A stretch of 64,000 nucleotides of DNA, from positions 83,832 through 147,831 of the forward strand of contig NZ_LWCS01000015.1 in assembly GCF_001650495.1 (NCBI RefSeq), written 5' to 3'. How positions within the stretch are numbered: the stretch's first letter is position 1; every line of letters starts with the position of its first letter. A model generated the notes under the pieces. That model searched no databases, was not told the origin of the DNA, and worked only from the letters and a program-made list of their open reading frames with translations. Positions 55,128 to 64,000 of this stretch are shown here, in pieces. Origin of the DNA: Mycolicibacterium iranicum. GTDB taxonomy: Bacteria; Actinomycetota; Actinomycetes; Mycobacteriales; Mycobacteriaceae. The position numbers and the translations under genes were made by a program.

Positions 55128-55140
55128 GCAAACGTTTACC
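55128..55140. promoter_or_regulatory. LacI-type operator before alpha-glucosidase
   Basis: GCAAACGTTTACC contains the palindrome AAACGTTT, a LacI/CcpA-type core, 35 bases before the glucosidase start. A TTGACA -35 box lies 30 bases upstream (55093-55098). Confidence 0.6.
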
Positions 55141-55174
55141 TACCCCAAACCGCTCTCTGCCGAGGAGTTTCGTC

Positions 55175-56818
55175 GTGGCGCCCGAACAGTCGTGGTGGCA
55201 GACCGCCGTCGTCTATCAGGTCTATATCCGCAGCTTCGCCGACGGCAACGGCGACGGCATCGGCGACATCGAGGGCCTGCGCGCGAAGCTGCCGTATCTG
55301 GGCCGGCTCGGTGTCGACGCCATCTGGATCAACCCGTGGTATCCATCTCCGATGGCCGACGCCGGCTACGACGTGTCGGATTACCGCGACATCGAACCTT
55401 CCTACGGCACCCTGGATGAGGCCCACGCGCTGATCGCAGAAGCGCACGAACTCGGCATCCGGGTGATCCTCGACATCGTTCCCAACCACACCTCCGATCA
55501 GCACGTGTGGTTCCAGGCAGCGCTGGCCGGCGAGCCGGGCGCCCGGGAGCGCTACCACTTCAAACCCGGACGGGGTGAGGACGGGTCGGAGCCGCCGAAC
55601 AACTGGCGGAGCATCTTCGGCGGCCCGGCGTGGACGAGGGTCGCCGACGGGTCGTGGTATCTGCATCTGTTCGCCCCCGAACAGCCGGACCTGAACTGGG
55701 GCCACGACGAGGTGCGCGCGGAGTTCGAGGACATCCTGTCGTTCTGGTTCGACCGCGGCGTCGACGGCTTTCGCATCGACGTCGCGCACGGTCTGGTCAA
55801 AGTGGAGGGACTACCCGACGGCGTCGATCCCTCCGTCGATGCGGCACCGCACTCGATGCTCGTCTTCGGCGACCGGCACCCGGCGTGGGATCAGGACGGC
55901 GTGCACGAGATCTACCGCGGCTGGCGCGCGGTAGCCGACCGCTACACCCCCGAACGCATCTTCATCGCCGAAGCATGGGTGTCCAGTAACGAGCGTCTGG
56001 CCCGCTACCTCAGGCCCGACGAGTTGCACACCGCATTCCAATTCGACTTCCTGCGCTCCCCGTGGCGCGCCGAAAAGCTGCGAGAAGTCATCGACGACGC
56101 CATCGGCTCCGCCGCATCGGTCGGGGCGCCGCCGACGTGGGTGCTGTCCAACCACGATGTCACGCGCACCGTCACGCGCTTCTCACGCTCACAACCCGAT
56201 CAGCTCATCGAAACCGACTGGGAGCGCGCGCGCTGGTCGGGTGAGGAACCCGACCACGATCTGGGGCGCAGGCGGGCCCGCGCCGCGGCCCTGGTGCAGC
56301 TGGCGCTGCCGGGCACGGCGTACGTCTATCAGGGGGAGGAGTTGGCCCTCGAAGAAATCGAGGACCTCCCCGACCACCTGCGCCAGGACCCGACCTGGGT
56401 GCAGTCGGGCTTCGCCGACGTCGGCCGCGACGGTTGCCGGATCCCTCTGCCGTGGAGTGAGACTGACGCACCCTACGGCTTTGCCGCCGACCCCGACGCG
56501 ACCACCTGGCTACCGCAGCCCGATCACTGGGCCGAACACAGCGTCGAGGCTCAGGATCGCGACTCGCAGTCGACCCTGAACCTCTACCGAGAGGCACTGA
56601 AACTGCGCCCGTCGCTGTGGCGCGATGCCGGTGACCTCAAATGGCTCACAGCTCCCGACGGAGTCGTCGCGTTCGAGCGCGGCGCATCCCAGTGTTGGGT
56701 CAACATCGGCGCTACACAGCTCGATCTACCGGACGGCGCGGTCGTCATCCTGGCTTCCGCGCCGGGCGTCCAGACCGTGCTGCCTGTCGACACCGCAGCG
56801 TGGTTGAGGACCGAATAG
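55175..56818 (+). CDS. GH13 alpha-glucosidase (oligo-1,6/alpha-1,4-glucosidase type)
   Basis: 547 residues from GTG 55175 with GAGGAG eight bases upstream. TIM-barrel GH13 motifs: DIVPNHTS (region I), nucleophile D202 in DGFRIDVAH (II), acid/base E266 in IFIAEAW (III) and D328 in LSNHDVTR (IV). No signal peptide, so it acts on imported sugar in the cytoplasm, splitting terminal alpha-glucose; this agrees with the neighbouring importer. The LacI operator lies upstream. The stop codon shares a base with the DosR box of the next gene. Confidence 0.93.
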   Translation: MAPEQSWWQTAVVYQVYIRSFADGNGDGIGDIEGLRAKLPYLGRLGVDAIWINPWYPSPMADAGYDVSDYRDIEPSYGTLDEAHALIAEAHELGIRVILDIVPNHTSDQHVWFQAALAGEPGARERYHFKPGRGEDGSEPPNNWRSIFGGPAWTRVADGSWYLHLFAPEQPDLNWGHDEVRAEFEDILSFWFDRGVDGFRIDVAHGLVKVEGLPDGVDPSVDAAPHSMLVFGDRHPAWDQDGVHEIYRGWRAVADRYTPERIFIAEAWVSSNERLARYLRPDELHTAFQFDFLRSPWRAEKLREVIDDAIGSAASVGAPPTWVLSNHDVTRTVTRFSRSQPDQLIETDWERARWSGEEPDHDLGRRRARAAALVQLALPGTAYVYQGEELALEEIEDLPDHLRQDPTWVQSGFADVGRDGCRIPLPWSETDAPYGFAADPDATTWLPQPDHWAEHSVEAQDRDSQSTLNLYREALKLRPSLWRDAGDLKWLTAPDGVVAFERGASQCWVNIGATQLDLPDGAVVILASAPGVQTVLPVDTAAWLRTE

Positions 56819-56832
56819 GGACTTTGTGCCCT
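56818..56832 (+). promoter_or_regulatory. DosR box before nitroreductase
   Basis: GGGACTTTGTGCCCT matches the DosR core GGGACTTTnGGCCCT in 14 of 15 positions, the best box in the window. It starts on the last base of the alpha-glucosidase stop and ends 34 bases before the nitroreductase ATG. Confidence 0.8.
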
Positions 56833-56866
56833 CTACAGCGCGGTAGCGGCGTCGCACTCTAGAGGA

Positions 56867-57859
56867 ATGAACGGTTCTTTTCCCGATAACGAGACGCTCC
56901 GATCGGCGCTGTCTCTGGCGAATCGCGCGCCGTCGGTTCATAACTCCCAGCCGTGGCAGTGGCGACTGGGTGATTCCAGTGTGCATCTCTTCGCGAATCG
57001 GGATCTGCAGCTGCCATACACCGATCCGGATGCCCGCGATCTGATGCTCAGCTGCGGAGCCGTCCTCAACCATTGCGTGGTCGCGCTGGCGGCCCTGGGC
57101 TGGCAATCGAAGGTCCACCGGTTCCCCAACCCCGCGGAGCCGGATCACCTTGCGGCTGTGGAGTTGTACCGCTATCCCGCCGCCGAACTCGACATCACGC
57201 TTGCCGCTGCGATCCCGCGCCGCCGCACCGACCGCCGCCACTACAGTGCGTGGCCGGTCCCGCGCGGGGACATCGCGCTCATGGGTGCCAGGGCCGCACG
57301 CGCCGGGGTCACACTGCGGCGTGTCGACGACATTGCCGGACTCACCTGGCTTGTCAACGAGGCCGCCTCGCGGCACCGGTCGGATCAGGGCTACCTCGCC
57401 GAACTTGCCACGTGGAGTGGCCGCTACGCGTCCACGGCCGGGGTCCCTGCGAGAAGTGTGCCCAGGGCCAACGCAACGGGTCCGATTCCGTTGCGGGCGT
57501 TCGCCGGTGGCGTCCTGCCTCAGACGCCGGACACTGAGGCTGCCGAGGACAAAGCGACGGTGCTGGCGTTGGGCACCGTCGGGGACGACAGGCTGTCATG
57601 GCTGCGGGCGGGGGAGGCGACGAGCATCGTCCTGCTGACCGCAACGGCACTTGGGTTGGCAAGCTGCCCCATCACCGAGCCCCTCGAGATCGCAGAGACG
57701 CGGGAGGCCGTGCGGCACGAGGTGTTCGGAGCCGAGGAATATCCGCAGATGTTGCTGCGCATCGGCTGGGCGCCGGTCAACGCGGACCCGCTGCCCTCCA
57801 CACCGCGCCGTGACGTCGCAGAAGTCGTCGTTCGGCTCGATGGCTCGCCGATGAGCTAG
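56867..57859 (+). CDS. Acg-family nitroreductase (Rv2032/Rv3127/Rv3131 type)
   Basis: 330 residues of the Acg nitroreductase family. Begins with [15 protein letters not shown], the FMN-phosphate-binding segment, and contains RRRTDRRHY and late [15 protein letters not shown]. tuberculosis members are DosR-induced; their catalytic function is uncertain (some lack normal FMN chemistry). It is transcribed rightward from a near-perfect DosR box. The end overlaps the convergent devR copy 2 by four bases. Confidence 0.92.
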   Translation: MNGSFPDNETLRSALSLANRAPSVHNSQPWQWRLGDSSVHLFANRDLQLPYTDPDARDLMLSCGAVLNHCVVALAALGWQSKVHRFPNPAEPDHLAAVELYRYPAAELDITLAAAIPRRRTDRRHYSAWPVPRGDIALMGARAARAGVTLRRVDDIAGLTWLVNEAASRHRSDQGYLAELATWSGRYASTAGVPARSVPRANATGPIPLRAFAGGVLPQTPDTEAAEDKATVLALGTVGDDRLSWLRAGEATSIVLLTATALGLASCPITEPLEIAETREAVRHEVFGAEEYPQMLLRIGWAPVNADPLPSTPRRDVAEVVVRLDGSPMS

Positions 57860-58500
57860 TCGCGTCGGCGATTCCGGTCGAGCTTCGACACGAACGCGGC
57901 CGCCTGGGTGCGACGTTCCATGCCGAGTTTCGAAAGCAGCCGCGACACATAGTTTTTGACGGTCTTCTCGGCGAGGAACATGCGCGCGGCGATCTGCTTG
58001 TTGGTCAGACCCTCGCCGACCAGATCCAGCAGGACTTTCTCTTGATCGGTGAGGCCGGACAGTGGATCGGACGGTTGGCCTTCGCCGCGCAGCTTGGACA
58101 TCAGGGCCGCGGCGGCGCGATTGTCCAGAAGCGATCGTCCCGCGCCGACTTCTTTGATGGCGCTAGCCAGCTCCATGCCCTTGATGTCCTTGACCACGTA
58201 CCCACTGGCGCCGGCGAGGATCGCGTCGAGCATCGCTTCATCCGAAGTGAACGACGTCAGCATCAGACACCTCAGGTCAGGCAGCCGGGACAGCAGGTCG
58301 CGGCACAGCTCGATGCCGTTACCGTCCGGTAGTCGGACGTCGAGGACCGCTACGTCCGGTGTAAGCGCCGGGATTCGCGCCAGCGCCTCGGCGACAGACC
58401 CAGCCTCACCCACGACGTCGAGGTCGGGATCAGTGCCCAACAGGTCTATCAGGCCTCGCCGGACCACTTCATGGTCGTCCACCAGGAAAACTCTCACCAT
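57856..58500 (-). CDS. devR: DevR/DosR response regulator, copy 2
   Basis: 214 residues, typical DosR: D8-D9, phosphoacceptor D54 in [10 protein letters not shown]82, K104 followed directly by IKGMEL without the KDI duplication of copy 1, and a C-terminal LuxR/NarL helix-turn-helix ([20 protein letters not shown]). Full-length, probably the orthodox DevR, given its closeness to a devS. It is the last gene of an operon behind a USP and a nitroreductase (acg-usp-devR). Activates dormancy genes when phosphorylated by DevS. ATG 58500 with an AGGA upstream. Confidence 0.93.
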   Translation of the reverse strand: MVRVFLVDDHEVVRRGLIDLLGTDPDLDVVGEAGSVAEALARIPALTPDVAVLDVRLPDGNGIELCRDLLSRLPDLRCLMLTSFTSDEAMLDAILAGASGYVVKDIKGMELASAIKEVGAGRSLLDNRAAAALMSKLRGEGQPSDPLSGLTDQEKVLLDLVGEGLTNKQIAARMFLAEKTVKNYVSRLLSKLGMERRTQAAAFVSKLDRNRRRD

Positions 58501-58531
58501 CTCAGAAGTCCTACTCCACAGATCTGCGCCG

Positions 58532-59353
58532 TCACAGTGCGTTGGGCGGTTCGCACACCAGTATCGAACAGTCTGTGTTGCGCAGTGCGGCATTGCCCGG
58601 TGCCCCGACCAGAGATGCGACACCGCCCGGCCGGTCGCGCCCGATGACGACGAGCTGAACCGAGTCGCCGTGGACGGTGAGATAGTCCACCGTGTCGCCG
58701 TTACCCACGGTGGTGATCTCCAGATCCGGGTAGCGGTGCCGCCATTCGGCGAGCCGGCGTTCCCATTGTGCCGCGACATCGGGATAGGAGCGCGCGGGCG
58801 TCAGCACACGCACCGGTGCGTGTCGGCGGCGGGCCTCTTCGAGGCCGTGGTGGAGTACGGGGCTGCCCGCCGCATCTCCATTGACTTCGACGACCACGGC
58901 CCCATCGTGACCGCGTTGGAGCCTGCGCGTCCGGACGATCGCGACCGGACAGAGCGCGGACACCGACAGCGCGGCCGCCGTCGAGCCCATCGCGCCCCGG
59001 GTGGAATGCCGCAGGCCACGGGCGCCGATGCACAGCATTGCGGCCGATCTTGCGGCTTCACGAAGAGTCTGGACAGGTCGGCCGTGCAATATCTCCACTT
59101 CGATCTTGACGGCACGTCCGGTGGACTCAACCTCGGTCACCGCATAACGGACCGCCCTGTCCGCCGTTGACAGACGGCGCGCCTGTTCCTGCGGGTTGAC
59201 AGTGTCTCCGGCCGCATCGTCGACCACGTACACCAGCCGCAGCGGGATGTCGCGGTCCGCCGCCTGATCGATCGCCCAGAGCATCGCATCGATGGCAGCC
59301 GGTGAACCGTCGATTCCGACAACAACACACGCCCCCGAATGCCTCTCTAACAC
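58532..59353 (-). CDS. Universal stress protein, Rv3134c-like
   Basis: 273 residues. Two UspA-like domains; the first opens with [15 protein letters not shown]. The first ATP signature reads [17 protein letters not shown], the second [18 protein letters not shown], in which the final Gly-Ser is replaced, so the second half may not bind ATP. In M. tuberculosis Rv3134c sits directly before devR and devS; here the USP precedes devR in the same way, but devS is elsewhere. Start GTG 59353, overlapping the nitroreductase stop by seven bases. Confidence 0.9.
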   Translation of the reverse strand: MLERHSGACVVVGIDGSPAAIDAMLWAIDQAADRDIPLRLVYVVDDAAGDTVNPQEQARRLSTADRAVRYAVTEVESTGRAVKIEVEILHGRPVQTLREAARSAAMLCIGARGLRHSTRGAMGSTAAALSVSALCPVAIVRTRRLQRGHDGAVVVEVNGDAAGSPVLHHGLEEARRRHAPVRVLTPARSYPDVAAQWERRLAEWRHRYPDLEITTVGNGDTVDYLTVHGDSVQLVVIGRDRPGGVASLVGAPGNAALRNTDCSILVCEPPNAL

Positions 59354-60342
59354 TTTGCGCCTCTGCTTTTTTCGAATACTTCACGAATGGGCCGCCGCGG
59401 CGTGGGCGGCGGCGGGGCGGCCATCGCAGGAGCGACACCGATGCGCACGATCGCCTGCGGTATCGCGGTGATGCCGACGAGCGACGCGACGATGTCGCGC
59501 CCGTTGGGGACCTCGGTGACGTGCGTGACCGTGCAGGTCGCCATCCCTGCCATCGTCGCGTCCAGCAGGACCGCGGACAGCGCCTCGCCGCAACGCAATA
59601 CGCTTTCTCTCGAGTCGTCTTCGGTGGACAGCACCAGGATGCCCGCGCGATCGTCATCGACGTCGCCACGTCGTTCCGGGTGGGCCGCGACGGGGAAGGT
59701 GCGCCCGACATCCACCCGGTCGCTCTCGGCCGCCGAAATCAGCGCACTCCTGGGTATTCCGTCGTCAGCGACAAAATCAGCTGTCCACCAGAATAGTTCG
59801 GAATGGTAGCGCGAGTCGTACATCCGGATCGCGTCGGCCAGATGGCACGCCTCGGCCAACGATTCGCGTGCGTCGTCTGCGAGTGCGTCGGCTCGCACCG
59901 TATCGCGCAGCGCTGTGCCGCGGAGTGCGGCGGCAAGCTCGGCCCAGTCCTGCGGAGCTGCCATCGGCAGTCGATCGGTGCGACGCAACAGGATCGCGTC
60001 AGCGCGTGCCTTCTGCTGCGCGGTCACCTGCGGTGCGGCGGTGACGTCGACACCGGCAATGTGTAAAGGGTTGTCCGGGTCGGGGAGGCGCCGAACACAG
60101 GTGTCCCATCCAGCTGCGGCCATCGCCACCCGGAAGTGGTCGAGCACGGCCCCGCAGCTGATCAAGGCCTCCCGACCGCTACTGTCCGCCGCACGGATCA
60201 TCCGACTGGGGTCGGCGAACAGGTCGACGCCGCAGTCGGTCGCGACCCAGCGCCAAGGTTGGCTGTTGTGCAGCGAAGGCGCCCTGCAGGCCACCTCAAG
60301 CGCATCCATGATCGTTGCGGTGGGCACACGCGTCGCCGGCAT
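59347..60342 (-). CDS. Acg-family nitroreductase, second copy
   Basis: 331 residues from ATG 60342, which has a perfect GGAGG seven bases upstream; the longer in-frame reading has no such site. Family segments are RAPSLHNSQPWRW, RRTDRLPM and a late GMATCTVTHVTEVPNGR. It resembles Rv3131. First gene of the leftward acg-usp-devR operon, which reads from the DosR box at 60397. It is a paralogue of the enzyme at 56867. Confidence 0.92.
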   Translation of the reverse strand: MPATRVPTATIMDALEVACRAPSLHNSQPWRWVATDCGVDLFADPSRMIRAADSSGREALISCGAVLDHFRVAMAAAGWDTCVRRLPDPDNPLHIAGVDVTAAPQVTAQQKARADAILLRRTDRLPMAAPQDWAELAAALRGTALRDTVRADALADDARESLAEACHLADAIRMYDSRYHSELFWWTADFVADDGIPRSALISAAESDRVDVGRTFPVAAHPERRGDVDDDRAGILVLSTEDDSRESVLRCGEALSAVLLDATMAGMATCTVTHVTEVPNGRDIVASLVGITAIPQAIVRIGVAPAMAAPPPPTPRRPIREVFEKSRGAKC

Positions 60343-60396
60343 GCTGACCTCCGTTCGGTTCACCCACGACACTGCTCGCCGCAGGCCGCGGCCGAC

Positions 60397-62153
<1,757 letters not shown>

Positions 62154-62385
62154 GAAGAGAGTCACGCTTTCGCTCTGCGGATAGTTCGTTGCATTCCGCC
62201 GGCGTGAGGTAGGGATGTCCTTGCTGGTCGACGGCTATGTCCGGTGACGAGACCGCTTCTCCTTTGCAACGGTTGGATAACGCCGCTTCTGTCGCGGGCG
62301 CAAATTTAGAAATTGTCGGTTCAGTAAGCCCGGTAACTACACCGATGTAATTCGCACAACACGGACGTAGAAAGACTGGGAGCAC

Positions 62386-64000
62386 ATGTCTCGGACGAAG
62401 AAGGGCGTCGTCGTTGTCATGATGGGCAGCGCGGGATTGTTCTTGAGCGCGCCGCTGCTGGGCTCCGCGGCGAATGCGACCCCGACACGCGGTGGCGTAC
62501 CGTGCGTCGGCATCCTCCAGCAAATCATTTCCCGTCCCGGTGACATCCCGCAGGCCCTCAACGACGCCTCGCGGTCGTTCACCACTGCTGGTCAACCTCG
62601 GCCACCGGTCGTGGTCCCGCCCGCCAGCACCTCGATCCCCGCGGCCACACCGCCGGTGGCCGGGACCCGGCCAAGCTCGGTCGTCACGGCATCGTCAGGT
62701 TCGACGCCGCCTGTGCCGCCCGGTCCCGGAGCTCCGGCGACGACGTCGACCGGCGGCGGCACTCCGCCGACTCCTCCGGTGCCGGGCACATCGGCCGGCG
62801 CGCCTGCGGGCAGTCCCGGCGTTCCGGTCCCGTCACTTCCCGGTGCCGCGGCGGGGGCGCCGGCGAGCGGCCCCGGAATTCCGACGCCGCCTGTCCCGGG
62901 TGGGCCCGCGGCTACGCCGGTCGGCAATCCGGGAGTTCCTACGCCTCCCGCTCCGGGTGCGTCCATCGTCGGTGACGGTGGCGCTGCGTTGCCACTTCCG
63001 CCCGCCTCGCGTGGCCCGTCGGCGATTCCCGCCGGTCTGACACCACCTCCAGGGCCTCCTGCGCCGATCTTCGGCGAAGCCGGTGCGGTGCCGCCAGTCG
63101 GAGGCCACACTTCTCCTCCCGGCGCGCCGGGTGCTCCTCTCGCCGCGGCTGCCGGTGCTGCCGCTCCGGGCGGGTCCGGTGCCGGTGGTGCGGGTGTCGG
63201 CGCCCCCGGTCTACCGGGTGCAGCGGTCGACGGTGCCGCTGGCGCGGTGCCCCCTCCTGCTGCGCCCCTCGCGCCGCTTGCCGCGTCGGCCGGCGACATC
63301 CCGCCGCCCCGTCCGGCTCCCGGTGCTCCGGTGTTCGCCGAAGCCGGTGTGGCTATGCCCCCTGGACACGGCGCTCCCGCCGCACCAGCAGGTGCTCCGG
63401 CTGGCCTGGGGGCGCCCCCTGCGCCGGGTGCTCCCGGTGTTCCGGTATTCGATCAGGCCGGTGTGGTGACGCCGCCCGGACCTGGAGCTCCGGGCGTTCC
63501 GGTAGCTGGTCCGGCGGGTGTGGTGACGTCTCCCGCGCCGGGTGGTCCCGGTGCACCCTCCGGTGGTCCCGGTGATCTGGCGACGTCCCCTGCCCCGGGC
63601 GCCCCAGGTGTTCCGGTGGTTGATCAGGCCGGTGTGGTGACGCCTCCCGCTCCGGGTGCGCCGGGCGTTCCGGTGGAAGGCGCTACGCCCATCGTCACGC
63701 CTCCCGGCCCCGGCGCCCCCGGTACGCCGGCCGTGAACACGATCGAAACCTTCACTCCGCCAGTACCTCCCGCGCCGGGAACGCCGTCATCGGGTTCCAT
63801 CGAGACGTTCTCCCCGCCCGCGCCTCCGTCGTCGGGGGCGGGGACGAGTTCGAACGTCGAGATTTCAACCCCGCCGCCTCCGGGTGTGCCCGGGATCCCG
63901 TCCGGGGGTTCGACACCCTTCACGACGCCGCCGACGCCGGAGATCACGCTCAACCCGGCCAATGCGGGCATCGACATCGCCACCCCACCCGCCCCCGGGC
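62386..64000 (+). CDS. Secreted Pro/Gly/Ala-rich repeat protein (3' end outside window)
   Basis: ATG 62386 (GGGAG four bases upstream) opens a frame of 538 codons to the window edge without a stop. Signal peptide of about 31 residues (GLFLSAPLLGSAANA, cleavage after ANA). The first 60 mature residues contain one cysteine (VPCVG) and a helical LQQIISRPGDIPQALNDA; from about residue 75 the protein is nearly all Pro, Gly, Ala, Val, Thr and Ser, with recurring modules such as DQAGVVTPP and PGAPGVPV. These look like collagen- or elastin-like low-complexity repeats. Function is unknown; a cell-wall or surface role is likely for a secreted repeat protein. Confidence 0.85.
   Translation, partial: MSRTKKGVVVVMMGSAGLFLSAPLLGSAANATPTRGGVPCVGILQQIISRPGDIPQALNDASRSFTTAGQPRPPVVVPPASTSIPAATPPVAGTRPSSVVTASSGSTPPVPPGPGAPATTSTGGGTPPTPPVPGTSAGAPAGSPGVPVPSLPGAAAGAPASGPGIPTPPVPGGPAATPVGNPGVPTPPAPGASIVGDGGAALPLPPASRGPSAIPAGLTPPPGPPAPIFGEAGAVPPVGGHTSPPGAPGAPLAAAAGAAAPGGSGAGGAGVGAPGLPGAAVDGAAGAVPPPAAPLAPLAASAGDIPPPRPAPGAPVFAEAGVAMPPGHGAPAAPAGAPAGLGAPPAPGAPGVPVFDQAGVVTPPGPGAPGVPVAGPAGVVTSPAPGGPGAPSGGPGDLATSPAPGAPGVPVVDQAGVVTPPAPGAPGVPVEGATPIVTPPGPGAPGTPAVNTIETFTPPVPPAPGTPSSGSIETFSPPAPPSSGAGTSSNVEISTPPPPGVPGIPSGGSTPFTTPPTPEITLNPANAGIDIATPPAPG

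Noticed and set aside
62592..63299. Minus-strand Gly/Ala/Pro-rich frame
   Set aside because: It mirrors the plus-strand Pro/Gly/Ala repeat; a repeat in one strand gives an apparent repeat in the other. The plus frame has signal peptide, ribosome site and no stop.

Overview
The window looks like chromosome of a fast-growing, environmental Mycobacterium (Mycolicibacterium type). It is GC-rich, uses many GTG starts with 4-base stop/start overlaps, and carries mycobacterial hallmarks: DevR/DevS, WS/DGAT triacylglycerol synthase, CtpI-type ATPase, Acg-family nitroreductases, tandem universal stress proteins (USPs), ANTAR regulators, SigF-type sigma factors and a PE-PPE-domain esterase. No rRNA, tRNA, CRISPR array, insertion sequence or phage gene was seen.

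Layout. (1) 1-4957: 3' end of an acyl/acetyl-CoA synthetase followed by a tightly overlapped 2-oxoacid dehydrogenase set (E1alpha, E1beta, E2), an acyl carrier protein and a USP-like protein; no E3 is visible. (2) 5079-18320: a dormancy (DosR) island with a DUF1876 protein, a 30-residue membrane microprotein, three USPs, a hydrolase, a CtpI-like P-type ATPase, a truncated MgtE, a triacylglycerol synthase and a first DevR with a duplicated KDI tripeptide. DosR-like boxes lie before most of the promoters. (3) 18362-23184: a DUF305 lipoprotein and an arsenic/cadmium resistance locus (two ArsR, CadI/ArsI-like, Acr3, two ArsC-type phosphatases). (4) 23488-29963: a diguanylate-cyclase-type protein, a zinc-ribbon membrane protein, an S53 peptidase with a remarkable 32-bp repeat between those two, a poly-Thr lipoprotein and two ANTAR proteins. 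(5) 30066-44929: a general-stress region: Mn catalase, CsbD-like and coiled-coil proteins, hemerythrin, HdeA-like lipoprotein, STAS protein, response regulator, a four-gene glycosyltransferase operon, two SigF-family sigma factors, a YihY protein and a PE-PPE protein; several promoters fit the mycobacterial SigF consensus. (6) 45035-48201: molybdate transporter modABC with its own HTH-TOBE regulator and a perfect palindrome in the promoter. (7) 48294-56818: DUF4032 kinase-like protein, sugar ABC transporter, LacI regulator and alpha-glucosidase, with LacI-type palindromes in both promoters. (8) 56818-62153: second dormancy block with an acg-usp-devR operon divergent from devS across one shared DosR box. 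(9) 62386-end: a long Pro/Gly/Ala repeat secreted protein running off the window.

Regions 2 and 8 plausibly form one redox/oxygen-sensing circuit: DevS senses, DevR (two paralogues) binds the boxes, and the outputs are USPs, nitroreductases, lipid storage and ion transport. Region 5 plausibly answers to the SigF-type factors encoded inside it. All functional assignments rest on motif and family recognition by eye; no database search was run.
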